From Diacronema lutheri (lineage: Eukaryota; Haptophyta; Pavlovophyceae; Pavlovales; Pavlovaceae), in assembly GCA_019448385.1 (NCBI GenBank), contig JAGTXO010000011.1:896001-960000 (forward strand): a stretch of 64,000 nucleotides of DNA, read 5' to 3'. Made by a program: the position numbers and the translations under genes. The notes below the pieces were generated by a model, which saw only the letters and a list, made by a program, of their open reading frames with translations, was not told the DNA's origin and made no database searches. Shown piece by piece: positions 11,216 to 19,788 of this stretch; within the stretch, counting starts at the first letter, position 1; each line of letters begins with the position of its first letter.

Positions 11216-12103
11216 ATGTCCCCGCCGGCGCCGCGCGTCGAACCCCAGCGGCACCGCACCCTGCCGGGGGCCGTCTCAAAGGAGGAGCTCAACCGCGCGT
11301 TCCCACATATCCGGGCGGCTTTCGTGCCGCACGTCGTGCGCTACGGCAACACGAACCCGAACATTGCGCGCGAGGATGGGCAGCACGGCGAGTCCGTTGA
11401 GTGGCGCGTCAGCTGCTACATGGAGGTGTCGCACGACGGCGGCGCGCGGCAGAAGCACGTTGAGCCGTCGCTTCCGATGCTCGAAGCATGCCGCCCGCTC
11501 CTCGAGCGCTGCGACGCCGCCTTCGTCGACTTTTTCAAGGCGCTGCACGGCGCGCACTCGATCCGCAAGCTCGTGCGCATGCAGAGCTTCGTGACGCGCT
11601 ACCGACCGAGCCCGCAGGAGGCGGGGCTGCTCCGGCACATCGACGGGGCGAACGTCGATGGCTCCATCATCCTCGCGCTCAGCGGCGCCGACGGCAGCGG
11701 CGCACCCATCGACGTGCCCTTCTCGGGCGGCGGCGTGACGGTCTGGGAGCGCGGCGCGGCCGGCGAGGAAGTGGCGTTCAACTACCCGATGCAGCCGGGC
11801 GACATTTGCGCGCTCGACAATTACGTGTGGCACCAGGGCAATCCCATTGCATCCGGCGAGCGCTGGGCGCTCGTCATCTTTTACCAAACCAAGGGCGCGC
11901 AGCGGCAGCACCGGCTCGCGAATATCGTCCTCAATATGGCGCGCCAGGTCAGGCGCGACGAAGCCGCCGCAGCCACGCGCGCCGCGACGGCGGCGGCGGC
12001 GAAGGCGGCGCGCATGCATGACGCAGGCGCACGGCGCGTCCGCTTGGCGATGGGCGCCATCGTCGTCGCCGCCGCTGCCGTCGCCATCCTCCGGCCGCGC
12101 TGA
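11216..12103 (+). CDS. 2-oxoglutarate/Fe(II) dioxygenase-like protein with C-terminal membrane anchor
   Basis: Intronless, 295 codons from the first ATG (11216); the frame is open upstream only with non-ATG codons. The double-stranded beta-helix iron site is visible: HID near residues 141-143, a distal histidine in VWHQGNP, and about 10 residues on an arginine in GERWALVIF that would bind 2-oxoglutarate. This resembles prolyl 4-hydroxylase-type or procollagen-lysine-type enzymes, but the substrate cannot be told. The C-terminus is basic and Ala-rich and ends in one hydrophobic helix (MGAIVVAAAAVAIL) plus three residues, so it looks tail-anchored with the enzyme facing the cytosol. The helix is seen; the orientation is inferred. 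Confidence 0.75.
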   Translation: MSPPAPRVEPQRHRTLPGAVSKEELNRAFPHIRAAFVPHVVRYGNTNPNIAREDGQHGESVEWRVSCYMEVSHDGGARQKHVEPSLPMLEACRPLLERCDAAFVDFFKALHGAHSIRKLVRMQSFVTRYRPSPQEAGLLRHIDGANVDGSIILALSGADGSGAPIDVPFSGGGVTVWERGAAGEEVAFNYPMQPGDICALDNYVWHQGNPIASGERWALVIFYQTKGAQRQHRLANIVLNMARQVRRDEAAAATRAATAAAAKAARMHDAGARRVRLAMGAIVVAAAAVAILRPR

Positions 12104-12160
12104 CGTCTGAGAAGGGCTCGCACTCCCAGTGACTTACTGTAGCCTTGGGAGGAGAGCCAG

Positions 12161-12203
<43 letters not shown>
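12161..12203. repeat. 43-bp poly-C tract
   Basis: Uninterrupted run of C between the convergent 3' ends of the 2OG oxygenase gene (stop 12101-12103) and the Pro/Cys-rich secreted gene (stop 12225-12227). Its true length is doubtful in any assembly. Confidence 0.9.
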
Positions 12204-12204
<1 letters not shown>

Positions 12205-12224
12205 AAGCGGCGCCGAGCTAAGCC

Positions 12225-13805
12225 TCAGCTTTTAGCAGCGGCGAAGCGGCGCCTCCACGCGTGCGCGAGCGCAAGCGCACCGGCGCTCGCGCCCAGCGCG
12301 GCGGCGAGCACCGCAGCGGCGTCGCCGGCGCCCTCAACGCGCGAGAAGGGCGTACGCGGGCCCCGCACGGGCGGCAACGCGGCGGCGGCGGGCTCTGCGC
12401 CGAGGCCGCCGCCGCCGCCGCCGAGGCCAAAGAGGTCGCGCAGGCCGAGCGCGCCGCGGTTGTGCGAGTGCGAGAGGTGAAGGAACGGGTCGGTCCGCTC
12501 GCCCTCGCCCAGGTGGAAGGCGTCGAGCGGGTCGTCGTTCACGCCGCCGCCCTGCGGGTTGTACGCCGCCGTCTGGTAGATCGCGTACCGCGTGTCCGCG
12601 CGCGTCCGCGCGCTGAGGTCGTGGCGCGTGCAGCCAAAGCACCAGCCGAGCGATGCGGAGTGTGCAAAAAAGTCGAATTCGGAGCGGCCCATTTTGCGCG
12701 CACACTCCTCGGGCGTGCGCACGCGCTGGAAGTGCGGCTGCTCGAGCGCGGCGCCGGACAGGCCAAAGGGCGAGCTGGCACCGCCGCAGATCGTGCCCGC
12801 GCGCACCACGCCCGAGACGACGGGCGGCGGCGGCGGCGACGGCGGGCGCGGGTGCGGCGGCGGGCGCGGGCTCGGCGGTGGGCGCGGCCTCCAGTTGGGC
12901 GGTGGCGACGGCGGCGATGGCGGCGAGAAGGCAACGCCCTCGAAGATGTCAAATTCGGCCATCGGCACGCGCCGGCGCACTGCCGCCTCGGCGCACGCGA
13001 CGCACAGGCCGCGCTGCTGCGAGAAGGCCCAGTGGTGCGTGCGAGACAGGTCGCGTCCACTCTTGCCCACGGCCCTCTGGCATTCAAACGCCGAGCCAGC
13101 CGATGCAGAGACGAGGTCGGTGCCGGAGCCGCACGCGAAGCCGGCAAAAGCGAGGGAGAAGGGGGCGAGCGCGACCGAGGGCGGCGGCGGAGGCGACGGC
13201 GACGGTGGCGGCGGCGAGGGCGACGGTGGCGGCGGCGAGCGCGCCGCAGGGAGGCGCACGGCCGCGCTCGGCGCGGACGGCGCGCGCGACACCGGCGCGG
13301 CGCCGACGGCGGCTGCAGCCGCGGCGGCTGGGCCCGAAAGAGGCTGGGCCGACGCCGCGCCCGTCCCAACACCGCCCGCGTCCGCCGCGTCGCAGCCCGT
13401 GGCGTAGATCGCGTAGCCCGGCTGCGCGACGCGCCCCCCGACTTGCGGCTGCGTGCACGCAAAGCAAAAGCCAAAGTCGGCAGAGTGGGAGACGTATGGC
13501 GCGCACCCGGCCGCGTGCGCGAGCTCGAGGCACTCGGCGAGTGCATGCGCGTTCGCGCTGAGGTACACACCGTTGCACGCGGCGTCAGAGTGTACGAGCG
13601 TGCCAGACGGCGCGCCGTGCGCGCCGCCCAGCGCGCCGGCCGCCGTGGCGCCCGCTGACTCTCCGGGCGGCGCGTGCGCGCCTAGGCTCGACGGGCCGTG
13701 GAGCAGGACGATGGCGAGCGTGGCGAGCGCGCTCGCGAGCAGCACCGCCGCGGCCGTAAGCTGCCCGCTCCGCCGCAATTCCTTTGGGACCGGATCCGCC
13801 ATCAT
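12225..13805 (-). CDS. secreted or surface Pro-rich protein with three Cys repeats
   Basis: Single exon, 526 codons, ATG at 13805. A hydrophobic signal or anchor lies at about residues 16-37. Three homologous Cys-rich repeats follow. Each has a first Cys, a second in an ALAECLELA-like or TPEECARKM context, then GFCFACT / GLCVACA / GWCFGCT and a final YAIY or FDIF. Extensin-like Ser-Pro runs separate them at about 195-215 and 295-320. A second hydrophobic stretch near the C-terminus (about 490-512) may anchor it. The repeat pattern is PAN/apple-like in spacing, but I cannot assign a family. It is probably a cell-surface or scale-matrix glycoprotein. The Ser-Pro runs resemble those of the secreted protein at the right end of the window. 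Confidence 0.7.
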   Translation of the reverse strand: MMADPVPKELRRSGQLTAAAVLLASALATLAIVLLHGPSSLGAHAPPGESAGATAAGALGGAHGAPSGTLVHSDAACNGVYLSANAHALAECLELAHAAGCAPYVSHSADFGFCFACTQPQVGGRVAQPGYAIYATGCDAADAGGVGTGAASAQPLSGPAAAAAAAVGAAPVSRAPSAPSAAVRLPAARSPPPPSPSPPPPSPSPPPPPSVALAPFSLAFAGFACGSGTDLVSASAGSAFECQRAVGKSGRDLSRTHHWAFSQQRGLCVACAEAAVRRRVPMAEFDIFEGVAFSPPSPPSPPPNWRPRPPPSPRPPPHPRPPSPPPPPVVSGVVRAGTICGGASSPFGLSGAALEQPHFQRVRTPEECARKMGRSEFDFFAHSASLGWCFGCTRHDLSARTRADTRYAIYQTAAYNPQGGGVNDDPLDAFHLGEGERTDPFLHLSHSHNRGALGLRDLFGLGGGGGGLGAEPAAAALPPVRGPRTPFSRVEGAGDAAAVLAAALGASAGALALAHAWRRRFAAAKS

Positions 13806-14219
13806 TTCGGGGTCCTAGGAATAATTATTGTACTGAACGACGCTGCCGGCCCCGTGAGCACGGGGCCGAGGCGTTGCACTCATGCAGTCGTGTGTGCAGC
13901 GTGCGTGCGGTGTGCACTGTGCAGCCACTCAGACGCACTCAGGCAGCGCGGACACAAACGGTAACGCCGACGAGGGTCACGAGGTGCAAGGAAGGGAGGA
14001 CGCGGTGTGCTCTCAGGGTACAACAGGAACAGAAAGACGGCCAGCGTGTACAGTGCAGCGCGCCACTCTGCGCGCGCGAGGCGCGATAAGAAGGTGTACA
14101 CGATGTTCGCGCACGGGGCGGCGATGCAGGCCAAAGGCCCGCCGGCGGCGCCGTGGTGTGGCGAGGACGGCGTTTGCGGCGGGATGGAGGGGTGGACGGT
14201 ATGTGGGTCGCCTCGACGC
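13806..14219. other. intergenic, no gene seen
   Basis: Space between two minus-strand genes: the 3' flank of the homeodomain gene and the promoter of the secreted Pro-rich gene. Codon structure looks random in all frames. An A/T-rich patch (GGAATAATTATTGTA, about 13818-13832), just upstream of the secreted gene's ATG, is the only sequence resembling a core promoter element. Confidence 0.4.
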
Positions 14220-14990
14220 TCAGCAGCAATCGAGCGCCTCGAGCAGCTCGCCGATCGCAATGTTAGACAGGTCCCACTCGGAGGTCTGCTCGATCTCTTC
14301 AAGCATGGCGAAACAGCCGTCCTTGTCCGCCTCGTCGTTTTGCTCGCTCAGTTGGTACTTGGCACGCTCGGGCGCAAAGAGCAGCGCGTCCGTGACGCAC
14401 ATGTGCGTGGGGAGGAGCGGAAGGCTGTGCTCGCCGCAGCCGCACGGGCCTCGCAGCAGCGGCGACGGCGCAAAGGCGCGCTGCTGGCTGCGCGAGCTCA
14501 CGCCGGGCGACGCGCACTCAGCGAGCGTCTCGACGCGCGGCGAGCTCGGGTGCGAGGAGGCCAGGTACGAGGAGCTTGGGTACGGCACGCTGGCGAACGG
14601 CGAGCCCATGTAGGGTGCGGACGGGTAGGCGGCGGCGAGCGCGCGCTTCTGGCGGCCCTTGGCGGTCTTAGGCTCGATGTGCGCGCGCTGGCGCTTGTTC
14701 TGGAACCAGATGCGCACCTGCGGCGCGCGGCAGCGCGCGGACGCAAGGAGGGTACGCCGCGCGCTCAACGGTCATGCAGGCGCCGCACGCCACGCGCACG
14801 CAGCACGGCCGTGGTGCGCGCGTACGCCCGTCTGCGTGCGCGCGCTCACCTGGCGCGGCGCGAGGCCAAGCGCGACGGCGAGTTGGTTGATCTCGGGCGT
14901 ACCCGGCATGTTGTGCGCTGCGAACGTGCTCTCGAGGCATGCTTTCTGCCCCGCGCTCGGTCGCCATCGCCGCGTGACCGTGCCGACCAT
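14220..14990 (-). CDS. homeodomain transcription factor, one intron
   Basis: Exons 14990-14850 and 14717-14220; intron 14718-14849 (GTGAGC...GCAG, 132 bp, phase 0), 212 residues. Splicing completes a homeodomain: RRWRPSAGQKACLESTFAAH for helix 1, NQLAVALGLAPRQ for helix 2, joined to VRIWFQNKRQRAH, the DNA-contacting helix 3 with the invariant Trp, Phe, Asn and Arg. The intron falls just before helix 3, a common place in homeobox genes. The domain begins only five residues after the first ATG, so an upstream exon may be missing. The remaining 150 residues are Ser/Pro/Tyr-rich and then acidic, and could be an activation region. No TALE three-residue insertion is evident, so this is a typical-length homeodomain. 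Confidence 0.82.
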
Positions 14991-16246
14991 CCCCGCGCGA
15001 GACGCTCCGTTCTACCCGGCCGAATCGGCCGATTCGTATTCTCGATTTGGACGGGCGGAGGTCGACGTGGACTCCGCGCGGTTGATTCGCTTAAGCAGTA
15101 ATGTTCAGCGACGAACCCGTTGAGAGTTGATTGCCCCTCTGGAAAAATTGTCATTCAACTCAAATGATGCGAGCCGGGTCACGGACCCAATCAATCGTTC
15201 CAGGATCTTCTGTCTCTGACGTTCTGTTTCATGACAAAGTCCGACACGGAGACCGCCCGGGCCGCAGGGCTCGCGACGCTCTGCCTTCGGCCGCGGCATG
15301 TGACTGGCACTGGACAGGCGGCGCTCAGTGGAGGCTCCCACATTCGGCATCTCCACGCTACGGGGCCGCGCGCCGGACAAAAAAGCCACGCATCGTGACA
15401 CTTTGCCCGGGTGCCATGCGCGCAGAGGAACGAGCAAGGCGGCGCGCATGGCGCACGCGATGGCGTGCCCACGGATCGAGACACACGCGCAGGTGCGCGT
15501 CGCCCCACTGTCGACATTCCTGCGGTGCCCAACAGGCGGTGAGCGCGGAAGGAGGGGGGGGGGGGGGGGGGTCCGCGGGTGAGCGCCTCGCCGCAGTCGC
15601 ACTCGGCTCGTGCGCCGCCGAGGCGGGCTGCCAGGCACGTGTGGCCTAAGACGTGAAGGTTTTCGAAGCTCATGAGTGTAGGTTCGTCGGACATATGCTT
15701 GTCATTCGTAAGTCTCCTCATCGGCCGGGGCAGGCAGCAATCGACGCGCGTGATCGGCTTTTGCGGTGCGCGCGGAATACCTGCGTGCCGCGGATGCGGA
15801 GGCGAGCCAGTGTGGCGTGTGGTCAGCGCGCGCGCACGAGCGAGCAGATGCGTGTGCGCACCGCGCCGGGAAGCGTGGGGCCGCGTGGAAGCCCCCCCGC
15901 CCCGGCCCCCGCAGCGCCAATCCTCGCGATGCCAGCCCCACCCCGCCCAAGCGCGCTCTCCCCGGCGCATTCAGATTAAGGATGACGTGGTGTCCGCATC
16001 GGAGCCCGCGCGCGGGACCCTCTGAGGGACTGTGCGTGCACGTGTGCATCACCATGCGCGGGGGGCGGCGGGACCCGGGCGTGTTACTCAGTCCTGTTGA
16101 GCTTTGCATCGTGCCACAGCTGGCGGACCATTCGGGCATGAGACGGTGTGTGTCATCATCGCAACACGCCCTGCGGCGCCCTCCTCGCGCCCACCCCGCC
16201 TGCCGGGCAGCGCCAGCGAGCCCGCGGCGCGGCGCACCTCGAGACC
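14991..16246. other. 1.25-kb region without a supported gene
   Basis: Lies between the divergent homeodomain (minus) and ORAI-like (plus) genes. Open frames occur on both strands but lack domains, hydrophobic segments or plausible exon joins. The region is less GC-rich than the rest, has an A/T-richer stretch at about 15120-15250, and holds a poly-G run at 15554-15571. It may be promoter and UTR for both neighbours, with an upstream exon of the homeodomain gene possible. Confidence 0.4.
15554..15571. repeat. 18-bp poly-G tract
   Basis: Homopolymer run of G in the gene-free stretch between the homeodomain and ORAI-like genes. Confidence 0.85.
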
Positions 16247-17470
16247 ATGCAGCGCAGGCCACGCGTCTTTTCCTCAGACCCCTCTTTCACCCGTGATCCC
16301 GTACGCCCTCGCAAGCATCGGACACGGGCGGCATCGTTGGGGCCAAGGCGCTCCTGCAGGCGGCGCGCGCGGAGAGCACGCCGCAGAGCCGCCGCGATGC
16401 TGTTCGCGGACAAGCGCGCGCTCGAGACCAACCTCAAGGTGAGCCTGCTCCAGATCCGCGAGAAGGAGCTCAACTTTTACACGCAAAACTGCCTCGCCGT
16501 CGGCACGCAGTCGGCGCTGCTCGCCGGGTTTGCGTACGCGGGCCTCACGCAGGTCTCGATCCCACCGGAGGCGCCGTACGCGGTGAAACTTCTCTACCTG
16601 CTCTTCACCACTTCGGCGATGAGCTGCGAGCTCATCGCCGTGCTCAACACCACGCTCCTCTCCATGCTCGGCCCCGGCCTGGCGCTGCGCGGGCCGGACG
16701 GCTCGATGCACCAGGCCGTCGACGGGATGATGCTCGAGTACAGGCGAGCCTTTTTCACGTTCGGACTCGGCCTGCTCGCCTTCCACATGAGCGCGCTCAT
16801 GTTTGGCTGGCTCATGTTCAGCCCTCGTGCGCGCCCCATGCGCGCAGGGCGGCTCCGCGCGGCCGCCGCCCTAAACGCCGTTTCTGCCGTCGCACCGCCC
16901 CTTTTCCCCGCGTCGGCACGCAGTCGTGGCGGCGAGCATGACCGTGTGCATTGTCGTCGCTCTACGCGTGCTCTGGCGGTACGTCGTCCGCATCTTCGCC
17001 AAGTTCCAGCTGCCGCACGACATGGTCGTCTCTGGTAGGTTCGTGCCGGGCGCGGACGACGCCGGCGCGGCGTCCGCGTCAGACCCGAGCGCGGATGCCC
17101 GCGTCATCGGCAGGTGCGCGCGCGCGCCGCGCCGCACGCCCAGCGCGCGGACCGCACGGCGCGTCGCGGAGCGGCCCGGGCGCGCGTGCACGCGCCTCAC
17201 CCGCCGCACGGCGCGCGCGCGGCGCGAGCGCGCAGCCTCATCCAGCGAGAGCAGCAGGCGGCGGCGCTGGCGGGGAATCCGAGCCTCGTCGCGACCGCGG
17301 CGCCCATCTCCGCCACGCACGCGCCGCTGCCCGCGCCGGGAGCGGCCGTGCGGAGCAATGGTGCCAACGGCAGCGGCGCCGGCCCGTCGAGCCTGCCGGC
17401 GATCAGCAACGCTGAGGCGAACGCACAGCTCGCCAAACAGGGGCCGAGCAGCTGGCTCAAGTTCATGTAG
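16247..17470 (+). CDS. ORAI-like (CRAC channel family) membrane protein, two introns
   Basis: Exons 16247-16826, 16924-17113 and 17236-17470; introns 16827-16923 and 17114-17235, both GTGCGC...CGCAG. Phases fit and give 334 residues; an internal ATG at 16397 would give 284. Four hydrophobic segments match ORAI topology. TM1 contains SALLAGFAYAGLTQV, close to the TM1 block of animal ORAI (SALLSGFAMVAMVEV). TM4 (VAASMTVCIVVALRVLW) is completed only by splicing. ORAI forms the store-operated Ca2+ channel of the plasma membrane. At the position of the selectivity-filter glutamate (human E106) this protein has Gln. No STIM-like partner is seen. The Ser/Ala-rich C-terminus contains no clear coiled coil. 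Confidence 0.62.
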
Positions 17471-17649
17471 CAGCGCTGCCCGGCTGGGCACTCTCCGACT
17501 CGGCAGCAAATTCCGATCTCAGCCACTCTCGCACCGCCATCATGATCAACGCCAACCTGACAACAGTCAGAGGTTGAAGCGCCATCAACGTCGAGACTTC
17601 TCAGACCACTCTTGAACGGAAACGACGGGAAAGGTCCCACTGTTGGAAA

Positions 17650-19446
17650 ATGGGCGTGGCCAGGCTCAACATCGCCCTGGCGCTCCTGCTCCTGCTCGGT
17701 TCCGCAAGCGCGGAACCGCGCGACTGCGCGATCGCATGGCGCAATCTTACCGCGGTACTCCCGCCCAATTCGACGGTGTGGCTCACCGACCCGTCGATCG
17801 TCGTGCCCGCGGGCGGTGCGGCCGTCGGAATCGCGCGCGCGCGCGTCGCGCTCGACGACGGCCGCGCGTGCGCTGGTGGGCAAGCGTCGGTGGCGTGCCG
17901 CCGGCATTTGGACGCGTGGGAGCGCTCGATCCTCGTCGAGTTTGCTTGGGACGGCGCCGCGTGCGAGGCCACGGCGATCCGTGTCGCCGGCGAGGGCACG
18001 TCCGCGACGCTCTTCCGCGCGTTTGGCACTGTGCTCGCCGCGGCGCGCGAGCGCGTCGCGTTCACAGCGCTACAGCGGCGGCTGCCCGTGTGGCACGAGG
18101 GACCGCACCTGCGCGTGTGGGGCGCGCCGCACGACACCGCCGTGCACCCGCCGGCCGGCGTGAGCAAGGCGCGGCCGAGCGTGCGCTCCGAGGGCGCGGC
18201 GCTAGTGATGCGCGGCGACCGCTCGCACGCGCTCCGCACGCTCGCGCCGCTCGAGGGCGACCACGCGTTCGGCACGCTGACCTTCTCTCGCGCGCGCGAG
18301 GCCGTTGGCACGTGCTACACGCTCGAGGAGGGCGGTCGCTGCGTGCGCACCTGCGCCGACCTGCGCGACCGCTCCGACGCGTGCGCCGGCAGCGGTGCGG
18401 CGGCTGAGCGCACACAGCAGGAGTGCGACGTGGGGCCGCTTGGCGACGACCCATTCTCGGCGCAGGCGGCGCACAGCGCGCACGCCGGCCACGACCTGCC
18501 GCCCGGCGCCGTGTTCGTCGGCCAGCCGACGGCGCCTGCCGCGCCCGAGACGCGCGAGGGCGTGACAGGCGCGCACTGGCCACCGCGCGCGCCCGTCGCG
18601 CTGCGCGAGCCAAGCTGGGCGCCGTTCTATTGGCGCGCGTGGGCGATGGTCGCGTACGCGCTCGACGACGAGCTCGTCCTCTGCCGCCTGCGTGTGGACG
18701 GCTCCATACTCAACAGGCTGCGCGCGCACGCGTGGAGTAACGGCTGGCGGTGCATCGAATGCCATCAGGTCTATGCGACCGCGACGCCGCGCTTCGCCGA
18801 GCAGCTGCGCGAGCGCGCGGTCGAGGCGGCGCGCGCGCGCGCCGCCGACGCGCTCGGCGTGCCCGAGCTGCGCACCGCGCGCGCGCGCGCCGACGTGGCG
18901 CTCGAGCGCGCGCCGCTCGTGCCGTGGCCGGCCGTTGTACCGCCCGACGCCGGCACGCGTGGCACGGACGCTGCGCCAGTGCACGACAGCGCGGCGGGCG
19001 GCAAGGCGGTGCGCGGTTTCCTCGGCGTCGTCAGCGCGCGCACCTCCGTCGACTGGGCGCTCCGCGCCGGCCGCGAGCCCGTGCGCGTGCGCGACGTGGA
19101 CGTGCGGCTCGTGCTCCTCGACGGCGAGCCGCCGTTCGCGCCGCGCGCGCTCAGCGCGCCGCTCGCGCTGGGCGAGACGCGCGTGCCCCTCGGCTCCGCG
19201 TTGCTCGTGCCGTGCGAGGCGCTCGCCGCGCGCGAGGGCGTTGCCGGCGCGCTCGTCGCCGACCCCTTCTCGTCCGCGTCGAGCTGCGTGCTGCACGAGG
19301 CGGCCGTGATGGGCCTCGACGTCGGCACGGGCGCCTCGGGGCCCGAGCTGACGCTCGCGTACGGGGCGGCGGGCGAGCGCGCGCGCGTGCTTGGCCTGGG
19401 CGAGGCCGACGTGGCCGCGCTCTTCGCGCACGGCGTGTGGTTGTGA
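17650..19446 (+). CDS. unknown secreted or ER-lumenal protein
   Basis: Intronless, 598 codons, ATG at 17650. It begins with a clear signal peptide (ARLNIALALLLLLGSASA, cleavage before EPRD). The mature part is mixed alpha/beta with scattered cysteines, including a cluster near 235-275 (CYTLEEGGRC, CADLRDRSDAC, ECDVGPLGDD) that could form disulfides, an N-glycosylation site NLT at about 32, and NST shortly after. A second, Trp-containing block (WAPFYWRAWAMVAYALDDEL) lies near 325-345. I do not recognise the family. No C-terminal retention signal or membrane segment is present, so secretion or a vacuolar/ER-lumenal home is likely. Confidence 0.65.
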   Translation: MGVARLNIALALLLLLGSASAEPRDCAIAWRNLTAVLPPNSTVWLTDPSIVVPAGGAAVGIARARVALDDGRACAGGQASVACRRHLDAWERSILVEFAWDGAACEATAIRVAGEGTSATLFRAFGTVLAAARERVAFTALQRRLPVWHEGPHLRVWGAPHDTAVHPPAGVSKARPSVRSEGAALVMRGDRSHALRTLAPLEGDHAFGTLTFSRAREAVGTCYTLEEGGRCVRTCADLRDRSDACAGSGAAAERTQQECDVGPLGDDPFSAQAAHSAHAGHDLPPGAVFVGQPTAPAAPETREGVTGAHWPPRAPVALREPSWAPFYWRAWAMVAYALDDELVLCRLRVDGSILNRLRAHAWSNGWRCIECHQVYATATPRFAEQLRERAVEAARARAADALGVPELRTARARADVALERAPLVPWPAVVPPDAGTRGTDAAPVHDSAAGGKAVRGFLGVVSARTSVDWALRAGREPVRVRDVDVRLVLLDGEPPFAPRALSAPLALGETRVPLGSALLVPCEALAAREGVAGALVADPFSSASSCVLHEAAVMGLDVGTGASGPELTLAYGAAGERARVLGLGEADVAALFAHGVWL

Positions 19447-19788
19447 GCGCACGCGAGCAGCATGCTGACGCGTTCACCCGCTGGGAAGCCGCCGTGGTGG
19501 AAGTAGTTCCTATCATGGAGGGGGGGGGGGGGGGGGGATGGGTGTCGTCATTACGCACGTCACCGCGCTGCCATCGCCGTCGCGCACGCACGCCGCGCCG
19601 CCCTCTGTTGCAGGGCCCCAGAGTTTTGGGGCTTGTGCATGGCCAAATGGCACGTTTTCCGTTTCAATATGAGTACCAAACTTTGCGCACTTTCGACGTG
19701 ATATTGCGCCGCGCCAGGCCCACCTGAACGACTTCACACGGGCACGTATTTGCCACACCGTTTCTCGGCATCGGAGGAAAGCTGGGGG
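19447..19788. other. convergent intergenic region with poly-G tract
   Basis: Between the 3' ends of the secreted protein gene and the polycystin-like gene. It contains an 18-bp poly-G run at 19520-19537. The strand that would end the polycystin-like gene has A/T-richer sequence at about 19660-19700. No coding signal is seen. Confidence 0.5.
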
